Positions 57,942 through 64,000 of a stretch of DNA of 64,000 nucleotides are shown here, one piece after another. This DNA comes from Narthecium ossifragum (taxonomy: Eukaryota > Streptophyta > Magnoliopsida > Dioscoreales > Nartheciaceae). Each line of letters starts with the position of its first letter. Position 1 is the stretch's first letter. Below the pieces are notes generated by a model that saw only the letters and a program-made list of their open reading frames with translations, had not been told where the DNA came from and did not search any database. The stretch spans positions 1,735,072-1,799,071 of the forward strand of contig OY986965.1 of the NCBI GenBank assembly GCA_963920575.1, read 5' to 3'. A program made the translations under genes and the position numbers.

Positions 57942-58257
57942 TTTTTTTTTTTGATTAGTTGAGCTCAATGGCTAGGTAATCAAAGAAAAATAAAACAAGA
58001 GTACAAGATAACCTCATATGTGGGGAACTAACATGTTCGCCCAGACTGAGGTCGCCAAAGCATCAGCCTTAGAATTAAATTCACGAGGTATATGAACAAA
58101 CGAGATCTTGGAAAACTGAGAAGCAAGTCGCCAGAGAGAAAGCATGAGATCGCGAAGTGTTTGAGGCCATGCGAACTTGCCAGTAGCATATCCAACACCA
58201 AGCAGTGAATCAGACTCGAGCACGATGGAAGACACCCCTCGCCTCCGAGCTTCTTGT
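57942..58257 (-). mobile_element. 5'-truncated LINE with RNase H domain and 15 bp target duplication
   Basis: ACGCTACTGTGATTT (57927-57941) recurs as ACGCTCCTGTGATTT (58258-58272). On the minus strand the insert encodes an RNase H C-terminus with IPREFNSKADALA, then a short 3' tail and poly(A). The homologous flank of copy A (50375-50410) lacks it, which gives an empty-site check. Confidence 0.9.
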
Positions 58258-58593
58258 ACGCTCCTGTGATTTGTATGGCATGAAAAAACTTAAACTATGG
58301 ATGGAATTTAATTTTTTTTTTTTTATTCCTGTGTGAGATTCCGGTCGAATCCTCTTGAGAGCTTTGTGGTTGCAAGCTTGCCAAAGGCATATTCCTATCC
58401 TAGACCAGGTTTAAAAGTTTAATTAAAAAAATTAACTGAATAGGGTGAATTTGAACACTTCGAGTAGTAGAATGGTAGACATGGCTCCTGAAGTATATAT
58501 CCCTCCAGCTCCACAGTTATGTCTTCTTGTGACGGTGCATGATACATTGAACCTTGTCTTCTTGGTCCTCTCAGCCCTTACCTACTTAAATCA

Positions 58594-59490
58594 ATGTTCT
58601 ACGGTAACAAATCCAATCATAACCAGCCAAAGAGCACTCCTAGATACCCATTTCCTAGGTGGAATGATGTGGCCGAGAAGGGCGAAGGCCCGGTAGTGCT
58701 GCGCCTCCACGGCTTCCCGGAGCTGTGGCACTCTTGGCGTCACCAAATCCTCGGCCTCGCTGCTCGTGGCTACTGCGCCGTCGCCCCTGATCTCCGAGGC
58801 TATGGCGACACCGACGCCCCGGCTGACCAGTCCTCCTACTCCATCTTCCACATCGTCGGCGATCTCGTCGCTCTCATAAGCTCCCTCGACCAACAACAAG
58901 CTAGTCAGCATCAGTCCTTATTATCCATCCATTTGGATTGTATTCAGATCCAGTAGTAGAGCTTGGCTTGGCTTAAATCTTGGAGGAGAAAAAAACACAG
59001 GTGTTTGATGTGGGACATGACTGGGGGACCATAGTGGCATGGCAGCTCATGTTCCGGCCAGAACTGGTGAGAGCTCTGGTGAATCTCAGCGTGGCGTTCA
59101 TGCCTCGCAACTCCGGTGTGAAGCCGATCGATGCCTTCAGGGCCGCCTACGGTGATGATTTCTACATGTGGAGGTGTCAGGTTCTTCCCATTTAACCTTC
59201 ATCATCTCTTCCTACTCCCATTCTTGAGAACTGTGTGCAGAAACTGGGAGCTGACAGCAGCATGGACTGGGGCTCAGATAAGAGTGCCAACAAAGTTCAT
59301 TGTGGGGGATCTGGATCTGGCTTACCACTTCGTAGGGATGCAAGACTACATTCATAAGGGTGGATTTAAGAGGGATGTTCCATTGCTGGAGGATGTGATT
59401 GTTATGGAGGGAGTAGGCCACTTCATCAACATGGAAAAGGCACATGATGAGATCTCAGAGCACATACATGAGTTCATCAAGAAGTTCTGA
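58594..59490 (+). pseudogene. Epoxide hydrolase-like copy C, lacking its start and exon 3
   Basis: The first ~17 codons of the family are replaced by unrelated sequence; an ATG at 58594 is in frame by chance. The rest of exon 1 is intact to about 58900, but a 4-base insertion sits at the donor (CAACAACAAGCTA|GTCAGC). Exon 2 (59001-59180) keeps the nucleophile motif GHDWGT but lacks one cysteine codon before MFRP. Exon 3, the cap region, is deleted together with the intron sequence on either side. Exon 4 (59241-59490) is complete with VGDLDLAYH and EGVGHF. Joining exon 2 to exon 4 would be out of frame. It should not make an active enzyme. Confidence 0.88.
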
Positions 59491-59919
59491 TTAGTAATCT
59501 CAGATGGCCTTTTGCCAGTAATAAATGACTGGATTTTGTAAGGCAAACTAATGAAGAATCTTCACATCGAACAACAGCGTGTATATTCGACTTATTTTCA
59601 TCAGTTTGAAAAGCTTAATTTAAAAGAAATTAACTGAAGTTGGTGAATGTAACTATGAAGGATTGAATCCTCAGCTAGTCAGCTCAATCGTGGCCGGCAG
59701 AGACTATGTTATTATATACAGATTTGAGGTGTGCATCTATTACACAGATACTTTGCCTAGAAAAAAAAAACAAAACAAAAAAGTAACTAAAAGAAGAAAA
59801 AAAATCAAAACACATTTGTGCACAATGGAGTGGTAAAAACTTACCCATTTGTGACCTCCAAAAGCTTAATTAAAAAGAAATTTTACTGAAGAGGGTGAAC
59901 GTGACCACTTCAATTAGTC

Positions 59920-60175
59920 GTGATTTGTGTACATGGGTCAAAGCATGTACATTGCACATGCCCTCGAATCGGTAATGAAATACCGACTAGTTGATCTAAT
60001 CCATTAGTACAATAATACCGATGAACTAGATCAATCAATCGGTTATACATACCGATTGAATGTACCAATGATCGAATTGATAGTAATATACCGATCCATT
60101 GATTTAGTTCATCGGTAGAATAATATCAATGAAATAGATTAATCAATTGATATCTCACGATTGATTATAGAGAAT
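59920..60175. repeat. ATCGGTA-rich repeat related to 20998-22015
   Basis: Begins GTGATTTGTGTA and carries CCGATGAACTAGATCAATCA and repeated ATCGGTA/TACCGAT words, as in the unit split by the solo LTR near 21100. It sits just upstream of hydrolase copy D. Region 59491-59920 is otherwise AT-rich with an A-rich tract at 59760-59815. Confidence 0.6.
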
Positions 60176-60287
60176 TTTTAATGTACATGCCGGCCATTAA
60201 CACGAATCTTTATTGTTACACAAACGATGGATACGGCTGCTTAATAACATATCGCACAAGAGCAACCTACACCAAACCAGAACCACC

Positions 60288-61132
60288 ATGGAGAGCATCA
60301 CACACCGGAGGGTGGAGGTCAACGGCATCCGCATGCATGTGGCCGAGAAGGGCGAAGGGCCGGTGGTGCTGCTCCTCCACGGCTTCCCGGAGCTCTGGTA
60401 CTCCTGGCGCCACCAAATCCTCGGCCTCGCAGCTCACGGCTACCGCGCCATCGCCCCTGATCTCCGCGGCTATGGCGACACCGATGCCCCTGCCGACCAG
60501 TCCTCCTACTCCATCTTCCACATCGTCGGCGATCTCGTCGCTCTCATAAACTCCCTCGGTCAAGAACAAGTCAGCTGTCTTATATTATCCATTTAGATTG
60601 TATCCAGTAGTGCTTGGTTTCGCTTAAATCTTGAAGAACACAGGTGTTTGTTGTGGGACATGACTGGGGAGCGACGGTGGCGTGGCAGCTCTGCGTGTTC
60701 CGGCCGGACCTGGTGAGAGCTCTGGTGAATCTTAGCGTGGCGTTCAGGCCTCGCAACCCAGTCATGAAGCCGGTCGACGCCTTGAGGGCCGCCTACGGCG
60801 ATCACTTCTATGTGTGCAGATTCCAGGTTCTTCTAGTTGACCTTCACTCATCATCTCTTCCTACTCTTTCTTTTGCTCATGAATACAATCAAAACACATC
60901 TTTCTTCTCAAACGAAAGAAGCTTCTATCAGATGCTAATTTTTGAGGATCATTGGACAGGCAAAGAATAGGTGTCAGATGCAATCTCTTATAAGTTTGAA
61001 TTGATATCAATTTCTTACAAGATTGCGGGTTGCATGCATGATCTCTTCCTGCTCTGTTTTTGCTCCATAGGTGCAATAAAGATTGGGGAAAACAACCACC
61101 ATAAAGTCGTACAAGAGACGATTTTCTCATAC

Positions 61133-61167
<35 letters not shown>

Positions 61168-61810
61168 CGTATGTATTCTGAGTCATGGCTGACAAATAGG
61201 TGGCATATTAATATTATTGATAGGAACCTGGAGAAGTGGAGGCTGAGTTTTCGTCAATGGGCACTGGACTGGTACTCAAGATAACTCTAGCAGATAGGGA
61301 TCCAAAGGATACTATGTTACCTAAAGGACTATCGTCTATGTTTCCCCCAGACACCCAACTCCCTTTGCCATCTTGGCTCTCAGAAGAAGATTTCAACTAT
61401 TTTCTCACCAAATTTGAGAAGTCTGGTTTCACCGGTGGATTGAACTACTACCGCTCTCTGAACTCGTATGTTCTTCTTGAACTTTTAAGTTTACTTCATA
61501 ACATTGTGACAAAGTTATGAGAAATCTCTGCTGATAGGAATTTATGTTGAGAACTGTGTGCAGGAACTGGGAGCTAACAGCACCATGGACTGGAGCTCAG
61601 ATAAAAGTGCCTACAAAGTTCATTGTGGGGGATCAGGATCTGGTTTACCACTTCATAGGGATGCAAGACTACATACACAAGGGTGGATTGAAGAAGGATG
61701 TTCCATTGCTTGAGGATGTGATTGTTATGGAGGGAGTAGGCCATTGCATCAACCAGGAAAAGCCACATGAGATCACTGACCACATCTATGAGTTCATCAA
61801 GAAGTTCTGA
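60288..61810 (+). CDS. Soluble epoxide hydrolase-like alpha/beta hydrolase, copy D
   Basis: Exons 60288-60569, 60644-60826, 61224-61465 and 61564-61810 give 317 residues. The motifs are complete: HGFP (31-34), nucleophile Asp101 in GHDWGAT, an acid Asp in VGDQDLVYH and a His in EGVGHC. Cap tyrosines are likely in HFYVCRFQ and LNYYRSLN. The ATG in ACCATGGAG context was chosen over an upstream in-frame codon because it matches the start of every other copy. Intron 2 is 397 bp and carries a TATATG microsatellite. It is the most canonical member of the array and probably encodes an active cytosolic or peroxisomal epoxide hydrolase. Confidence 0.94.
61128..61172. repeat. (GTATAT)n microsatellite in intron 2 of copy D
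   Basis: About seven GTATAT units with slight decay at the right end. Confidence 0.9.
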
Positions 61811-62424
61811 TGAGTTACGTCGGTATCAATTTGCCCATGTAATAAATGACTGTTTTTTCTCCACAAAACTCAGCAGTCTTCCCGGAAACTTCTCTGATTG
61901 CTACATTTATTTGCACCCCAAATAAGTAATCATTACCTGAGGTGTGCCAAAGTAATGAATAGATAGTATGTTGCTGGTATGATTTCCAATTAGTGCTACG
62001 GAAAATGAAGAGATAGAGTACTAAGGAAGCAAGAGCTAGCTACAGAATCAAACAGAAAGTTTTTAAAATAAAAAAATTGATTTTCAAATTCCATATTTAT
62101 TCTTAAAAAAATTTAAACTACATTAGCATCCCTCAAATTTAGCTTTCTTAGATGTTGAGAGTTGTTTTTAATAATAAGGATGTAAATTAGACTTTCTTTC
62201 ATGAATAAGTATGTAAAAAACAAACTGAAAATCTATGATGCCCAAAGCACAACACAATGATGGCTTTAGGTAAAATATCAACGCAGCCTGACTGAGAGTA
62301 GTCTACAACGAGCATCTTCTTCTTAGATGGAAGAATATTGACATTCCTTCTAGACTGGCCGGGCCGCCATCTTTGAATGTAAAAATAGAAGGAGCAACAC
62401 GAAACTAGAAGTCTTAGAACCACC
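61811..62424. other. Array spacer
   Basis: AT-rich. Its right part (62295-62400) is an older copy of the segment 62493-62595 (shared TAGTCTACA, CATCTTCTTCT-AGATGGAAG and ACTGGCC blocks), which shows a further local duplication of the hydrolase upstream flank. Confidence 0.55.
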
Positions 62425-62482
62425 ATTAATCGAGAACGGGCGAAGGCCCGGTGGTAATGCTGCTCCACGGCTTCCCCTGAGG
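62425..62482 (+). pseudogene. Relic of hydrolase exon 1 (copy E')
   Basis: GGGCGAAGGCCCGGTGGTAA and CTGCTCCACGGCTTCCC are the same words as in exon 1 of the intact copies, after an ACCACCAT that corresponds to the start codon context. About 50 bp between these points and everything after HGFP is gone. Confidence 0.75.
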
Positions 62483-62597
62483 CTTCAGACTAGTCTACAG
62501 CGGGCTATCTTCTTCTAGATGGAAGGATGCCACTCCTTAAATACTGGCCGCTCACTTTGAATTGAAGTCACAAGAGCAACATCAAACAAGAACCACC

Positions 62598-62765
62598 ATG
62601 GAGAGCATAACGCACGGAACGGTGGAGGTCAACGGAATCTCCATGCATGTGGCGGAGAAGGGCGAGGGGCCCGGTGGTGCTGCTGATCCACGGCTTCCCC
62701 GAGCTCTGGTACTCTTGGCACCACCAAATCCTCGGCCTCGCTGCTCAGGGCTACCGTGCCGTCTA
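62598..62765 (+). pseudogene. Epoxide hydrolase-like copy E, frameshifted and cut by an LTR
   Basis: Begins [20 protein letters not shown] like copies B and D, but one extra C in GGGGCCCGGTGG shifts the frame after KGEG. The homology stops abruptly at about 62765 (after GCCGTC) where LTR sequence begins. The remaining exons, if they exist, are beyond the window. Confidence 0.88.
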
Positions 62766-64000
62766 TTAGGAAATCCGGCGGGGATCACACCAAGATGGGA
62801 GAGCACCAAAATAGAACTAGGAAGAGAGACACCAGATTTAACGTGAAAAACCTCCCGGCAAATCACCGCGAAGGAAAAACCACGAAAAAGAAAGAATTCA
62901 CTATATGTGATAATGGTGCACGGTTCTGGAAAGTAGGTACACACGATCCTCAGGAACGTCGAAGAAGCATCGATGAAGATCGGGAGAGATTTGGGATGTC
63001 GTTCCTGCGAGGAAGATGCGGGTCAGAGGAAAAAACCCGAGGTGGGACCACCTCGGGGATCCCTCCGATGCCTAAGTCAGCCCAGTCCCGTGATATCAAG
63101 TAGAGAGAAATATTTGGGGTCGAGAATAGACGTGTAGGAGAGTTTTTTGAGGCTACCTTTGACTGACGGGTCCAGGAGCTATTTATAGGCGTAGGGAGGA
63201 GGTTGTTAGGATTCGTGCGGTTACGGAGTTGCGATTTCCTTATCTGAAGAGATCTGGATATAACAACTGTGAACCGCAGGATCCCAACCGATGTGATACA
63301 GGATCTCAACTAATGTGATCCTAACCGGTGTGATGCAGGATCTCAACCTATCTTGGTAGGCCAAATCTCATGTTGTTGGGGCTGTTATGAACAGGGGCGG
63401 ACCCATTCACAACTTAGGGGGGGCCTGGGCCCCCCCTGAATTTTTTTTATTTAACTAAGACATCTGTGGGCCCCGCACCCCACACCCCTACCCACAGTGC
63501 CCCTGGCCCCCCTGAGTTACCCTTCCTCCCTTGGCTCCCCCTTACTTGAGGGGCTGGGTCCGCCCCTGGTTATGAACAACCCAACAGATTCAGCAAATAT
63601 TGCACTATCATGTGAGAGATTTACGAGCACTCAATCTCTCAACTCTCACAATAGATTCACTCTTCTCTCTCCCTCCCTGCAGAGAACTCTCTATGCCTGC
63701 GGCTTCTCTCAGCCGCCGTACACACCTGCCTCACAAGGCCGCCATACACACATATATATGTGTGCCACTAAAGATTCATTAAACCCTAGGCTTAATGCTA
63801 ATCGTTGATCCAACGCTCAGCTATCATAGCCGTTTCTTGATTGAGCGAGATCAACTCCCGCCGTTGATCACGCGTCCTTCTCATGAGAACTCACGCCAAG
63901 AGATCAAGCCCAAGCCTTGATATGCCAGGTCACATCAAGCATTAAATTGCTAAGCCTTGACATCTCTAGCATTAAATGCAACCCTTGCATTTAATGCCAA
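62766..64000. mobile_element. Copia-like LTR sequence inside hydrolase copy E, with nested insertions
   Basis: The start (TTAGGAAATCC...AAGATGGGA, then AAACCTCCCGGCAAATCACC) matches the solo LTR at 21109-21900. That LTR's order is interrupted near 62915 and resumes near 63605 (ATGTGAGAGATTTACGAGCA). The part between looks like another LTR-type insertion (TATTTATAGGCG near 63181) that itself carries the small hAT element at 63392. The element runs off the window, so its right end and target duplication cannot be seen. Confidence 0.7.
63392..63568. mobile_element. hAT-type MITE, 177 bp
   Basis: Perfect 14 bp ends CAGGGGCGGACCCA / TGGGTCCGCCCCTG and an exact 8 bp target duplication GTTATGAA at 63384-63391 and 63569-63576. 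The interior is C- and G-rich and non-coding. Confidence 0.95.

Noticed and set aside
1..64000. tRNA, rRNA or known plant microRNA genes
   Set aside because: No segment matched a tRNA fold with A and B boxes, an rRNA core or a familiar mature miRNA on reading; without a covariance search this is a weak negative.

Overview
This window is nuclear DNA of a flowering plant, most likely a monocot. Gene families are plant types: PMEI-pectinesterase, CYP81-like P450, subtilase, DUF1399/GRDP, FBL3-like F-box/LRR. Introns are GT-AG, and several genes open with a very GC-rich first exon and lose GC towards the 3' end, which is typical of monocots. The species cannot be named from sequence alone. A run of 200 N (25965-26164) marks a scaffold gap.

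Layout. 1-2287: palindromic repeats, then one copy of a segmental duplication. 2288-4012 (+): two-exon P450. 4013-14600: a nest of mobile DNA, comprising a decayed Ty1-copia element split by two insertions, gypsy-like scraps, and a PIF/Harbinger-type element holding a fragment of a CIPK kinase gene. 14614-16575 (-) and 22172-27087 (+): two pectinesterase genes head to head. Between them lie the second copy of the segmental duplication (itself hit by a LINE and a Harbinger-type element) and a solo LTR. The second pectinesterase has a 3.2 kb intron filled with repeats, including a palindrome array and a G-rich tract that runs into the gap. 27928-30266 (-): acidic protein with two membrane segments, family not recognised. 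32551-35984 (-): seven-exon F-box/LRR gene. 36000-41300: gene-free, with LINE fragments and two hAT-type elements. 41890-46217 (-): eight-exon DUF1399 gene, divergent from a frameshifted subtilase (46534-48862, +); the 316 bp between them holds two G-boxes.

49232-62770 is a tandem array of soluble epoxide hydrolase-like genes. Two copies are intact (56474-57806 and 60288-61810) and four are broken. A nearly intact 5.4 kb Mutator-like element (50490-55886) sits inside the array, with ~110 bp terminal inverted repeats, a 9 bp target duplication, a MURA-type transposase and a GRF zinc-finger membrane protein gene. The right end of the window is copia-type LTR sequence that interrupts the last hydrolase copy and carries further insertions, one of them a small hAT element.

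The main biological content is secreted or cell-wall enzymes (pectinesterases, subtilase), oxidative and epoxide metabolism (P450, epoxide hydrolases) and ubiquitin-ligase targeting (F-box). The most striking content is mobile DNA whose boundaries can be read directly from target-site duplications and from paired duplicated segments that preserve empty sites. All gene models here were built by eye from open reading frames, splice consensus and family conservation; no alignment or database search was run.
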